Source: a virus
Reading direction: 5' to 3' (one strand)
IMG/VR virus record: IMGVR_UViG_3300047557_000342
Location: 1 to 31,144 of that record
Length of the DNA stretch: 31,144 bases
The notes under the pieces were generated by a model. It saw only the letters and a list, made by a program, of their open reading frames with translations. It did not search any database and was not told where the DNA came from. Shown here piece after piece: positions 21,245-27,251 of the stretch. Positions within the stretch are counted from its first letter, which is position 1. Every line of letters begins with the position of its first letter. A program made the position numbers and the translations under genes.

Positions 21245-21441
21245 GCGGCCACCTTTACCGGCTTGACTTCATGGACGAATTCTTCAGCGTGGACACAACC
21301 CATGTCGGTGAAAAACATATCGCCACCATTGTCCCATTCTTCAAATGCTGCCTCTTCAGCAGCGTCGGCGTTTTCTGCCTCAACTTCTAATTCGTAAACG
21401 TGGTGTTCGATACGGGCAATTTGTACGGTGTAGCGTTTCAT
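21241..21441 (-). CDS. Small acidic protein, paralogue of 20835-21020
   Basis: 66 residues from ATG 21441 (MKRYTVQIARIEHHVYELEV), which overlaps the preceding stop by four bases. The beta-beta-alpha pattern with an EVEAENADAAEEAAFEEWD helix resembles that of the protein two genes downstream. Longer in-frame extension upstream would overlap a real gene and is discarded. Function is unknown. Confidence 0.68.
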   Translation of the reverse strand: MKRYTVQIARIEHHVYELEVEAENADAAEEAAFEEWDNGGDMFFTDMGCVHAEEFVHEVKPVKVAA

Positions 21442-21650
21442 GCGGCTTCCCCTTGCGCTTGAATGATGGCATCTAATTCGTCGGAACCCATTAAACACGC
21501 CCGCTCGTAAGCCATAACAACGGCCATTGAGAGGCGAACGTCCTCGGGCAGGTTGGTTGAAATTACGTTCGGTTGGGCGAGCAGCCGCATAGTTTCGGCT
21601 GCTACGAAATCAACCAATGCGTCCACCTGTTTATCGGTTGCGCTGCTCAT
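21438..21650 (-). CDS. Small helical protein of leftward operon
   Basis: 70 residues: MSSATDKQVDALVDFVAAET, then MRLLAQPNVISTNLPEDVRL and YERACLMGSDELDAI. All-helical with no motif I can name. It has the CCGCATGA junction on both sides. GAGGT lies just before the start. Function is unknown. Confidence 0.65.
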   Translation of the reverse strand: MSSATDKQVDALVDFVAAETMRLLAQPNVISTNLPEDVRLSMAVVMAYERACLMGSDELDAIIQAQGEAA

Positions 21651-21961
21651 GCGGTTACCTCTTCGCGGATCGCGTCTACCAAGTGTTCAGCGATTTCGTA
21701 CCAATTAACGTCATCCAAGAACGCTCGCACCCATCCGTCCACAATGTCCGAAGGCGTTAACATCCGGCTACGGATACCGACCGGCTCGCTCAACGCTGCG
21801 TCTATGACTTCTTCTGCGTAGCCTTGCGCCCATCGCGCAACGTCGCAGACTTCTGGCAACCCGTCGAAATGGTCGCGCAGGTTCAGCCCGTCGAACGTCT
21901 CCAAGTTGACGCGCCAAGTAGCGTAATTCGTCCAACCGTTGTATCGGGTTTCGTTTTGCAT
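21647..21961 (-). CDS. NGWTNYATWRVNLE-type phage protein (DUF7249-like)
   Basis: 104 residues. The opening RYNGWTNYATWRVNLETFDG (about 6-25) is a motif conserved across many phage small proteins of unknown role. The remainder is helical with a WAQGYAEEVID segment and a WVRAFLDDVNWYEIAEHLVD segment. It begins a run of tightly linked genes: AGGAGACACTAACT stands before its ATG, a leader shared with several genes of this phage. Function is unknown. Confidence 0.75.
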   Translation of the reverse strand: MQNETRYNGWTNYATWRVNLETFDGLNLRDHFDGLPEVCDVARWAQGYAEEVIDAALSEPVGIRSRMLTPSDIVDGWVRAFLDDVNWYEIAEHLVDAIREEVTA

Positions 21962-21994
21962 AGTTAGTGTCTCCTAGTTAGTTGGTCTCATCAG

Positions 21995-22011
21995 CGGCAG
22001 CATTACTGCCG
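21995..22011 (-). other. Intergenic hairpin CGGCAG/CTGCCG
   Basis: A 6-bp perfect stem with a 5-nt loop lies in the 56-nt gap between two leftward genes. It has no T-run in either direction, so it is more likely an RNA stability or processing element than a terminator. Confidence 0.35.
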
Positions 22012-22017
22012 GACGCC

Positions 22018-22173
22018 TCACGGCGTTTCGACCTCATGCGAGTCAATGTCGGATTGTTCAATTTCGGTTAAGGCTTCGTGAACGGCTAGGAGCGAGACTC
22101 CGAGGGAGTCTGCAATCTCCTGCTCTTTCATTCCGTCCACAAAATACATTTCGTACACGTCATCCAAAATCAT
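22018..22173 (-). CDS. 51-residue sigma-region-4-like HTH protein
   Basis: MILDDVYEMYFVDGMKEQEI then ADSLGVSLLAVHEALTEIEQ: a short HTH that resembles sigma-70 region 4 or a small regulator. ATG 22173 is chosen because the AGGAGACTAACC leader stands right before it; a longer frame upstream would use a weaker start and overlap another gene. It ends with an acidic tail (SDIDSHEVETP). It could adjust transcription of the operon or modify host RNA polymerase, but that is speculation. Confidence 0.68.
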   Translation of the reverse strand: MILDDVYEMYFVDGMKEQEIADSLGVSLLAVHEALTEIEQSDIDSHEVETP

Positions 22174-22190
22174 GGTTAGTCTCCTGTAAA

Positions 22191-22340
22191 TTAATCGTTT
22201 GTAAGGATAGCGAGGATTGCAGCGGTAAGGCTGAAACAACCTGCAAGGAATAGCGGCAGGATGGCTTGCGCGTCTGCGATGAAGGCGCAGATAAAGCAAG
22301 CGTAAGAGATAGGCAGAGTCACGGAAGATAGGCGAGTCAT
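22191..22340 (-). CDS. 49-residue two-helix membrane protein
   Basis: MTRLSSVTLPISYACFICAF then IADAQAILPLFLAGCFSLTA and AILAILTND: two hydrophobic stretches (about residues 8-22 and 25-46). The ATG overlaps the stop of the previous gene by four bases (ATGA), strong support for a real gene. Its role is unknown; small early membrane proteins in phages often affect the host envelope or superinfection. Confidence 0.62.
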   Translation of the reverse strand: MTRLSSVTLPISYACFICAFIADAQAILPLFLAGCFSLTAAILAILTND

Positions 22341-22672
22341 AATTGCACCCCAAACGCAGCGAGAGCGGCTTCAATAGTCTGATAGTCGCGGGCAGGGTCT
22401 ATCGTTGGATTGCCGCCATAATTCTCCACTTCTGTGAGTGAGCGGCTACCGTCGCGCAGGATGTAGGCTAGTTGGGTTCCTTCCTCTTCTAAACCCACAA
22501 TGAAGTCATCATCAGAGCAGTCGGCTGATGTGCCACCGGCATCCGTCACAAGAACGTAGCGGCTACCCTCAAGCGTTTTGAAGTAGGCATAACACCCGCC
22601 TCCGGTTGACTCAAGGGTGAATCCTGCGTTCCAAAGTTTGCGTTGGAGATCGTTGTCCGATGTGGTGATCAT
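22337..22672 (-). CDS. Small acidic phage protein, unknown
   Basis: 111 residues. Opens MITTSDNDLQRKLWNAGFTL and contains YFKTLEGSRYVLVTDAGG and DFIVGLEEEGTQLAYILRDG (quoted in part). A compact alpha/beta fold with acidic surface. Its start shares one base with the previous stop. No family is recognised. Confidence 0.65.
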   Translation of the reverse strand: MITTSDNDLQRKLWNAGFTLESTGGGCYAYFKTLEGSRYVLVTDAGGTSADCSDDDFIVGLEEEGTQLAYILRDGSRSLTEVENYGGNPTIDPARDYQTIEAALAAFGVQL

Positions 22673-22917
22673 TAGCGAATCTCCGGCAGGAAAGCAGGCG
22701 ACGAGATCAGGCGAGACGACGGGAGCACGAGATCACGCGCAAACGTCTCGGCAGATTCCAGCGATGAGAACCAACGGACGGTAACGACTGACTCGGATTC
22801 AAGATCAGTCAAAAACACCTTATAACGACGATCCGCATTAGCGCGGAAAGGTGCAGAGACGTAGAACACCTCGGCAGTCATCTGTGTTTCGTGGTTAGTG
22901 AATTCTGCTACGCACAT
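22672..22917 (-). CDS. First gene of the leftward early operon, unknown
   Basis: 81 residues from ATG 22917 (MCVAEFTNHETQMTAEVFYV). GGAGCAACTAACC stands before this ATG, whereas the upstream TTG at 22947 belongs to the promoter region and would need translation of the leader. The protein is a mixed alpha/beta fold with KVFLTDLESESVVTVRWFSS in the middle. Function is unknown. As the first gene behind the strong leftward promoter it is likely made early and in quantity. Confidence 0.65.
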   Translation of the reverse strand: MCVAEFTNHETQMTAEVFYVSAPFRANADRRYKVFLTDLESESVVTVRWFSSLESAETFARDLVLPSSRLISSPAFLPEIR

Positions 22918-22954
22918 GGTTAGTTGCTCCAGGTAGTTATGTGTCAACGATTCC

Positions 22955-22984
22955 TTTATACCCTAGGGCGTTTCATAGTGTCAA
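22955..22984 (-). promoter_or_regulatory. Strong leftward early promoter with GTTGACAC motif
   Basis: Minus-strand TTGACA (22979-22984), an 18-nt spacer and TATAAA (22955-22960) give a sigma-70-type promoter for the small-gene operon; transcription would begin around 22948 and leave a 30-nt leader. The -35 is embedded in TGTTGACACTATG, which resembles the left half of the operator at 15347-15366; a second GTTGACAC lies downstream in the leader. Confidence 0.72.
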
Positions 22985-23038
22985 CAAATAATTTACAGAT
23001 GATACCAACCCCTGACGCTGTGCAATTCTGGTGGGTAT

Positions 23039-23238
23039 GTTAGGCAGAAGTTAGGCGACGTTAGGCAGGGTTAGGCAAGTCAAAATAGGGATTTTGTAAA
23101 GGAAAAGAGAAAAGAGAGACGAAACTATCCAGGTTAGGCGAGATCGAGCCGTCTAGGTAGTCACCAAGTTAGGCGAAAGTAGGTAAGTAAAAAAAGACTG
23201 AAAAGTAAGGGGAAAAGCAAAAGGTATGCGAGTTAGGC
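23039..23238 (+). repeat. GTTAGGC iteron array, candidate replication origin
   Basis: Seven direct copies of GTTAGGC start at 23039, 23050, 23060, 23070, 23133, 23168 and 23232. The first four are spaced 11, 10 and 10 bp, so they lie on one face of the helix, as protein-binding iterons do. Purine-rich stretches separate the others. No gene lies in the region. An AT-rich block follows about 300 bp to the right. Iterons with an AT-rich unwinding region are the usual form of a phage or plasmid origin. Which protein binds is not visible; the helicase at 18837-20165 is a candidate partner. Confidence 0.6.
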
Positions 23239-23519
23239 TATGTCTCTTACTGCCGATTCTTTCATCAAATAGGAAAAGGAATTGAAAGTAGATCGCCTAA
23301 ATAGCATACCGCTCCCCTTTGCTAACCTTTTCCCCTCTCCCTGTTGCATAAAAACCACACGTATATACCTGTCGTATATACGCCACACTGTTGCGCCTAC
23401 GCTACATTGCGTAAACAATTCTCGTTCACATAACTACATAAGAATCGTTTGCATCCAGGCTTGTGGTACACGCACAACATTGTGTTGCGGTAAAACAACA
23501 GGGGGGGGTAGGGCCAGAG

Positions 23520-23533
23520 CGTGACCGGTCACG
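23520..23533. promoter_or_regulatory. 14-bp perfect palindrome CGTGACCGGTCACG
   Basis: A fully symmetric 14-bp site in non-coding DNA near the origin candidate, of the size bound by a dimeric regulator. The protein that binds is not known. Confidence 0.5.
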
Positions 23534-23548
23534 ATTACGAAGCGTTCA

Positions 23549-23573
23549 CAAAAACTTTTTATTTTTTTTATTT
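23549..23573. other. AT-rich block, possible DNA unwinding element
   Basis: A 25-nt stretch with almost only A and T (AAAAAC, T5, A, T8, ATTT order) follows the palindrome by about 15 nt. No GC stem precedes it, so it is not a terminator. In an origin it would be the site of strand opening. Confidence 0.45.
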
Positions 23574-23770
23574 ACCCCACTTCCTAATAAACGATTCCTT
23601 GATATCCTTTACTTGCAACGTCTGACCAGATGCGCTGGTAGCGACCGAGAGGTAACTGAAGGAAGGACTCCACCATCTAAGGCACTAAACGTTTAACGCT
23701 TCCGCCTCGGCACACAGGCTCCACGGTAGTTGGAGATCGCGGCCTCCCGATGGGACAATCCCATACGTTG

Positions 23771-23800
23771 TTGTTATCTCGCCAAACCTTCTGTTACAGT
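23771..23800 (+). promoter_or_regulatory. Rightward promoter before the packaging operon, leaderless type
   Basis: TTGTTA (23771-23776), an 18-nt spacer and TACAGT (23795-23800). The -10 box stands 6 nt (TCCCGC) before ATG 23807, so transcription would start at the ATG. The layout is nearly the same as that of the Cro-like gene (TACAGT-GCGCCC-ATG). Confidence 0.5.
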
Positions 23801-23806
23801 TCCCGC

Positions 23807-24010
23807 ATGGCACTAAAGATGACGGAAGAGGAGTGGTCGCAGTTTGCTGCCACGGCTTTGGTATGCCGCTCCTGCTTCTGGTCTGCCGAAGTAACCCGTC
23901 CGCAAAACAAGATTTGGTGCGCTCATCGTGTCGTCCACGGTTGGGTGACGGATAAGCCTCGATGCGACGGTCTGGCCTTTAAGTACGAGGACAAACGTGG
24001 AGACGTTTAG
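23807..24010 (+). CDS. Small Cys-rich protein, possible zinc-binding
   Basis: 67 residues (MALKMTEEEWSQFAATALVC). Four Cys (VCRSCFW, IWCAHR, PRCDG) in a C-x2-C...C...C order, plus two His (AHRVVHG), suggest a zinc site. No Shine-Dalgarno precedes ATG 23807; instead TACAGT is 6 nt upstream. It overlaps the TerS GTG start by 14 nt. It might regulate late genes or help terminase; the function is unknown. Confidence 0.62.
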   Translation: MALKMTEEEWSQFAATALVCRSCFWSAEVTRPQNKIWCAHRVVHGWVTDKPRCDGLAFKYEDKRGDV

Positions 24011-24545
24011 GTCGATCCCTTTTAAGCCTCGGGAACTCAAAGCCTCTCAGGAGGTTTTAGATAAGATTTACGAGGCTGCCAAACTTGGGCTGAAGGGTGA
24101 TGCCCTAGCCTTTGCTGCGGACATGCTGCCAACCGAGTATCGTAGGCTCTGCCAAATGGATGGGGCGGCTGCTATCGCGGAGGCAAAGGGTCGTGCTGAC
24201 AGTGAATTTGAGGCGGCAAACCAGTTGCGCGTGGCGGCTCTTGGTGGCGATAGCAAGGCAGCACTTGCTCTCTTGCAGCACGTGCATGGGTGGGTCGCTA
24301 AGACCCAGGTCCAAGTCGATGTTAAATCGCAGATCAGTATCATCGCGGCACTGCAAGAGGCGGAATCCCGCGTTATTCAGGGCAGAGTGGTGCAGGATAT
24401 TCCGGCTGCACTAGATGGTACAATTGACGAAGCCCCGAACCGTTCCAGCGGATCGAGGCTTCTGACCAACCAACCTTCGAGAGAGGCTGATTATGGCTAC
24501 GAAGATTCTAACGCAAGAACGCCTGAGAGAGTTGCTGCACTATGA
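23997..24545 (+). CDS. terS: Terminase small subunit-like protein
   Basis: 182 residues with a GTG start; GAGG (23987-23990) is 6 nt upstream. Residues about 15-55 (KASQEVLDKIYEAAKLGLKG then DALAFAADMLPTEYRRLCQM) form a HTH-like DNA-binding segment, followed by helical oligomerisation regions (about 60-130). The tail is disordered and overlaps the HNH gene by 53 nt in another frame. TerS binds the pac site and loads DNA on TerL. The call depends on helical pattern and on position two genes before TerL, as sequence similarity of TerS proteins is low. Confidence 0.7.
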   Translation: METFRSIPFKPRELKASQEVLDKIYEAAKLGLKGDALAFAADMLPTEYRRLCQMDGAAAIAEAKGRADSEFEAANQLRVAALGGDSKAALALLQHVHGWVAKTQVQVDVKSQISIIAALQEAESRVIQGRVVQDIPAALDGTIDEAPNRSSGSRLLTNQPSREADYGYEDSNARTPERVAAL

Positions 24546-24981
24546 TCCGGCAACCGGCGTCTTTACATGGCTCAAGCCATGCAGCAGGTTTAGCCAAGTG
24601 AAACCCGGCGACCCCGCAGGCTGCGTACACGCACGCGGTTATATCCACATAAAGGTAAATGGCGTTGGATATAAGGCACACCGACTGGCGTGGCTATATA
24701 CGCATGGTCGCTGGCCGGAACCGGCTATAGACCATATCAACCGAGTTAAAACCGACAACCGCCTTGCCAACCTGCGCGAAACCGATCAACTCGGCAACAT
24801 GCAGAACAAGGGGCAATACAGAAACAACACCAGCGGTTACGTTGGCGTTTCTAAACATTCATCCGGTAAGTGGGCAGCCCAGATTCAGGTCAACCGCAAA
24901 AACCGTCATTTAGGGCTTTTTGCCACACCTGAGTTAGCATCTGGTGCGTACCAAGCCGCTAAAAAGCAAATGGCCGCCTAA
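24493..24981 (+). CDS. HNH endonuclease with AP2-like DNA-binding domain
   Basis: 162 residues. The HNH core is YKAHRLAWLYTHGRWPEPAI then DHINRVKTDNRLANLRE (about residues 55-96): the first His in KAHRL, the DHIN with Asp-His-Asn, and the RLANLR Asn form the HNH metal site. Residues about 112-155 (TSGYVGVSKHSSGKWAAQIQ and onward) match an AP2-type beta-sheet domain that binds DNA. HNH/AP2 proteins are typical free-standing homing endonucleases. It sits between TerS and TerL, where HNH proteins can also assist packaging. Whether it is selfish or functional for packaging is open. Confidence 0.86.
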   Translation: MATKILTQERLRELLHYDPATGVFTWLKPCSRFSQVKPGDPAGCVHARGYIHIKVNGVGYKAHRLAWLYTHGRWPEPAIDHINRVKTDNRLANLRETDQLGNMQNKGQYRNNTSGYVGVSKHSSGKWAAQIQVNRKNRHLGLFATPELASGAYQAAKKQMAA

Positions 24982-26504
24982 TGCAAACGACGATTTATAC
25001 CGCTGACGAAGAAATGGCGCTGATGTCGCGCCTGTGGTCTAAAGACATTGCTAACAATCCTGAAGCCTTTGTCCGATTTGTCTTTCCTTGGGGAAAGAAA
25101 GGCACACCGCTAGAGAATCATCCCGGTCCTCGACGTTGGCAGCGAGACATCCTGCGGCAGATTAAAGAGCATATTGATGCCAATAACGGCCAAGTAGACT
25201 TTAAGGTTCTACGCATGGCCGTGGCGTCAGGTCGCGGTATCGGCAAATCGGCCTTAGTAAGTTGGCTTGTTATTTGGATGCTTTCTACCCGTATCGGCGG
25301 TAGCGTCATTGTTTCGGCCAACTCTGAGGCGCAGTTGCGTTCAATTACGTGGTCGGAAATCACCAAGTGGCTGGCGATGTCCATGAACAGCCATTGGTTT
25401 GAGATTTCGGCTACTCGCGTAACCCCGGCTAAATGGTTGTCCGAACTGGTAGAGCGTGACCTGCGAAAAGGTACGCGCTATTGGTCAATTGAAGGTCGGT
25501 TGTGGTCAGAAGAGAACCCAGACGCCTACGCGGGTCTGCACAACTCTGATGGCGTCATGCTGATATTTGACGAGAGTTCTGGTATTCCAGACAAGATTTG
25601 GGACGTTGCCCAAGGCTTCTTTACCGAAAACACGCCAAACCGTTTCTGGTTTGCGTTTAGCAACCCACGCCGAAACGAGGGCTATTTCTATGAGTGCTTC
25701 AACGCGAAAAGGAATTTCTGGGCGACGCAAAGCATCGACGCCCGGCAAGTCGAAGACACCGACAAAGCGGTCTACGAACAAATCATCGAAGAGTACGGCT
25801 CGGACTCCCCGCAAGCCCGAATCGAAGTGTATGGACAGTTCCCCGCCGATGGAGACGACCAGTTCATCTCTCCGAGCATGGTGGACGAAGCAGCGTCTCG
25901 CCCTAAGTACCAGGATGAAACTGCTCCGATTGTATTGGGCGTTGATCCGGCTCGAAGTGGTAATGACTCGACGGTCATTGTCGCGCGTCAAGGCCGCGAT
26001 GTCGTCGCGATTAAGCGTTATAAAGGCGAAGATACGATGGAGATCGTCGGGCGAGTAATCGACGCTATCGAAGAGTTCCGCCCTGCGCTCGTTGTCCTTG
26101 ACGAAGGCGGCCTCGGCTACGGCATCTTGGATCGCTTGAAAGAACAGCGATACAAGGTGCGTGGCGTTAACTTTGGTTGGAAGTCGTCAAAGCCTGCAAT
26201 GTGGCAGAACAAGCGTGCAGAGATGTGGGGTGATATGCGCCAATGGCTGCGTACCGCCTCGATCCCCAACGACCGGATGCTTAAATCCGACCTGTGCGGC
26301 CCGCAGTACAAGACCAATTCCTCGGGTGCTATAGCCCTAGAAGCCAAGAAAGACATGAAGGCTAGAGGCTTGGCCTCCCCTGACGCAGCAGATGCGTTGG
26401 CGGTTACTTTCGCGTACCCTGTTGCAAGTCGGGAGTCAAGAGTTAAAATCCAACGTAGGTTTTCAGGACGCGGCGAGATGCTCTCGTCGTGGATGGGTGC
26501 TTGA
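24981..26504 (+). CDS. terL: Terminase large subunit
   Basis: 507 residues. The ATPase has Walker A SGRGIGKS (83-90) and Walker B VMLIFDE (192-198) with the coupling SNP-like FSNPRR (226-231). The nuclease has GVDPARSGNDST (320-331; D322), LDEGGLG (373-379; D374) and SPDAADALAV near 465 with the last acidic residues. TerL translocates DNA into the procapsid through the portal and cuts it. The ATG overlaps the HNH stop by one base. Its nuclease motif order resembles the headful-packaging type, in line with circular permutation. Confidence 0.95.
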   Translation: MQTTIYTADEEMALMSRLWSKDIANNPEAFVRFVFPWGKKGTPLENHPGPRRWQRDILRQIKEHIDANNGQVDFKVLRMAVASGRGIGKSALVSWLVIWMLSTRIGGSVIVSANSEAQLRSITWSEITKWLAMSMNSHWFEISATRVTPAKWLSELVERDLRKGTRYWSIEGRLWSEENPDAYAGLHNSDGVMLIFDESSGIPDKIWDVAQGFFTENTPNRFWFAFSNPRRNEGYFYECFNAKRNFWATQSIDARQVEDTDKAVYEQIIEEYGSDSPQARIEVYGQFPADGDDQFISPSMVDEAASRPKYQDETAPIVLGVDPARSGNDSTVIVARQGRDVVAIKRYKGEDTMEIVGRVIDAIEEFRPALVVLDEGGLGYGILDRLKEQRYKVRGVNFGWKSSKPAMWQNKRAEMWGDMRQWLRTASIPNDRMLKSDLCGPQYKTNSSGAIALEAKKDMKARGLASPDAADALAVTFAYPVASRESRVKIQRRFSGRGEMLSSWMGA

Positions 26505-26768
26505 ATGGCTAAGAAGTCGGTATCGCTCTCCGTTGGCCGTGGCGAAAAGCAGCCCGTTTCTAAGGGCGCTGGACTTACCGCCAAGGGTCGCGCCAAGTAC
26601 AACCGTGCTACAGGCAGCAAACTGAAGGCTCCGGCGCCTAGCCCTAAGACAAAAGCAGACGCAGGACGCAAAAAGTCGTTCTGTGCGCGTATGAAAGGCG
26701 TTGTGGCAAAGGCTAAAGGCCCCGCCGAGCGCGCTAAAGCATCACTCCGACGATGGAAATGTAACTAA
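26505..26768 (+). CDS. Very basic small protein, DUF6321-like
   Basis: 87 residues with 24 or so Lys/Arg. The SVGRGEKQPVSKGAGLTAKG then RAKYNRATGSKLKAP pattern, followed by RKKSFCARMKG, is one I recognise from many phages (DUF6321-like), where it lies beside terminase or portal. It ends in a Cys-rich RRWKCN. It probably binds nucleic acid. It begins 1 nt after the TerL stop. Confidence 0.78.
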   Translation: MAKKSVSLSVGRGEKQPVSKGAGLTAKGRAKYNRATGSKLKAPAPSPKTKADAGRKKSFCARMKGVVAKAKGPAERAKASLRRWKCN

Positions 26769-26923
26769 TGGCTGCTAAAAAGGGCTTGTACGCCAACATT
26801 CACGCTAAACGGGCGCGTATTGCTGCCGGTTCTGGCGAAAAGATGCGTAAACCGGGTGCTAAAGGCGCTCCGACCGCTAAAGCGTTCCGTCAATCGGCCA
26901 AAACGGCCAAAAAGAGGAAATAA
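26768..26923 (+). CDS. 51-residue basic protein between TerL and portal
   Basis: MAAKKGLYANIHAKRARIAA then GSGEKMRKPGAKGAPTAKAF. A recurring phage small protein (KKGLYANIHAKxxRI and GSGEKMRKPG) with no known function. The ATG is inside the preceding TAA (TAATG). It was found by translating the plus strand between the longer genes. Confidence 0.75.
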   Translation: MAAKKGLYANIHAKRARIAAGSGEKMRKPGAKGAPTAKAFRQSAKTAKKRK

Positions 26924-26925
26924 AC

Positions 26926-27111
26926 ATGAAGTACGGCCCTGTTGGTGTATCTCCCGGCGCCACGATTGGCGACATGATCGTGGGTTCGCGTCAGCCGAAG
27001 CCCCGTATGCCCGCCCCTCGCGGCCCGCGTCGGGTAAACGAGGACATGATTCGCACGACGGTCGCGTTCCGCCCGACTCCGGTCGTTAAGCCGCGTGGAC
27101 GGATGGGCTAA
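26926..27111 (+). CDS. 61-residue Pro/Arg-rich protein
   Basis: MKYGPVGVSPGATIGDMIVG then a Pro/Arg-rich part (KPRMPAPRGPRR) and a basic end. Starts 2 nt after the previous stop; its stop shares a base with the next ATG. It probably is a disordered nucleic-acid or virion-binding peptide. No family is recognised. Confidence 0.62.
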   Translation: MKYGPVGVSPGATIGDMIVGSRQPKPRMPAPRGPRRVNEDMIRTTVAFRPTPVVKPRGRMG

Positions 27112-27251
27112 TGCCCTTAGTCAAGTCGGCAAGCAAAGGCGCCTTTCGCAAGAACATTCGTGCGGAAGTGAAGGCTGGTAAGCCGGTCAAGCAGGCCGTT
27201 GCCATCGCGTATTCGGTCAAGCGTCGAGCAGCAGCAAAGAAGCGCAAATAA
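27111..27251 (+). CDS. 46-residue basic protein, DUF6496-like
   Basis: MPLVKSASKGAFRKNIRAEV then KAGKPVKQAVAIAYSVKRRA and a KKRK end. This closely fits the short DUF6496-type pattern (PLVKSASKKAF then KPxKQAxAIAYSVKR) known beside phage portal or terminase genes. One-base overlaps on both sides (TAATG) show it is part of the operon. Function is unknown. Confidence 0.75.
   Translation: MPLVKSASKGAFRKNIRAEVKAGKPVKQAVAIAYSVKRRAAAKKRK

Larger units (their letters stand above)
23239..23794. other. Non-coding region between origin repeats and packaging operon
   Basis: No convincing gene is seen in about 550 nt; reading frames here have poor composition and no start signals. It holds a partial inverted repeat unit (GCCTAA at 23295-23300), two CGTATATAC copies (23360-23368 and 23373-23381, the second part of the palindrome CGTATATACG), a run of eight G (23501-23508), the palindrome at 23520-23533, an AT-rich block at 23549-23573 and a small hairpin ATGGGA-CAA-TCCCAT (23750-23764). 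The region may also hold the packaging start (pac) near TerS. No tRNA pattern is present. Confidence 0.6.

Noticed and set aside
22918-22947. Upstream TTG start giving a 91-residue version of the first leftward gene
   Set aside because: The TTG lies at the expected transcription start, while the ATG at 22917 has a GGAG leader.
23039-23238. GTTAGGC repeats as a CRISPR array
   Set aside because: Unit is only 7 bp and spacing is 10-63 bp with no constant long repeat; no cas-like gene.
23233-23418. Minus-strand frame of 61 codons
   Set aside because: It overlaps the last GTTAGGC copy and has no start signal or neighbour linkage.
23282-23524. Open reading frame of 80 codons in the origin region
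   Set aside because: Composition is poor (many Cys, Arg and His without pattern), there is no start signal and it lies across repeats and regulatory palindromes.
23549-23573. T-rich stretch as an intrinsic terminator
   Set aside because: No GC-rich hairpin immediately precedes it; the nearest palindrome is about 15 nt away.
23463-23696. Open reading frame of 77 codons right of the origin
   Set aside because: It reads through the G-run and the AT-rich block, has no Shine-Dalgarno and no protein-like pattern.
23620-23720. A stem-rich stretch that superficially looks like a tRNA
   Set aside because: No TpsiC (GTTCGA-type) loop, no CCA-compatible acceptor stem and no fitting anticodon arm could be aligned.
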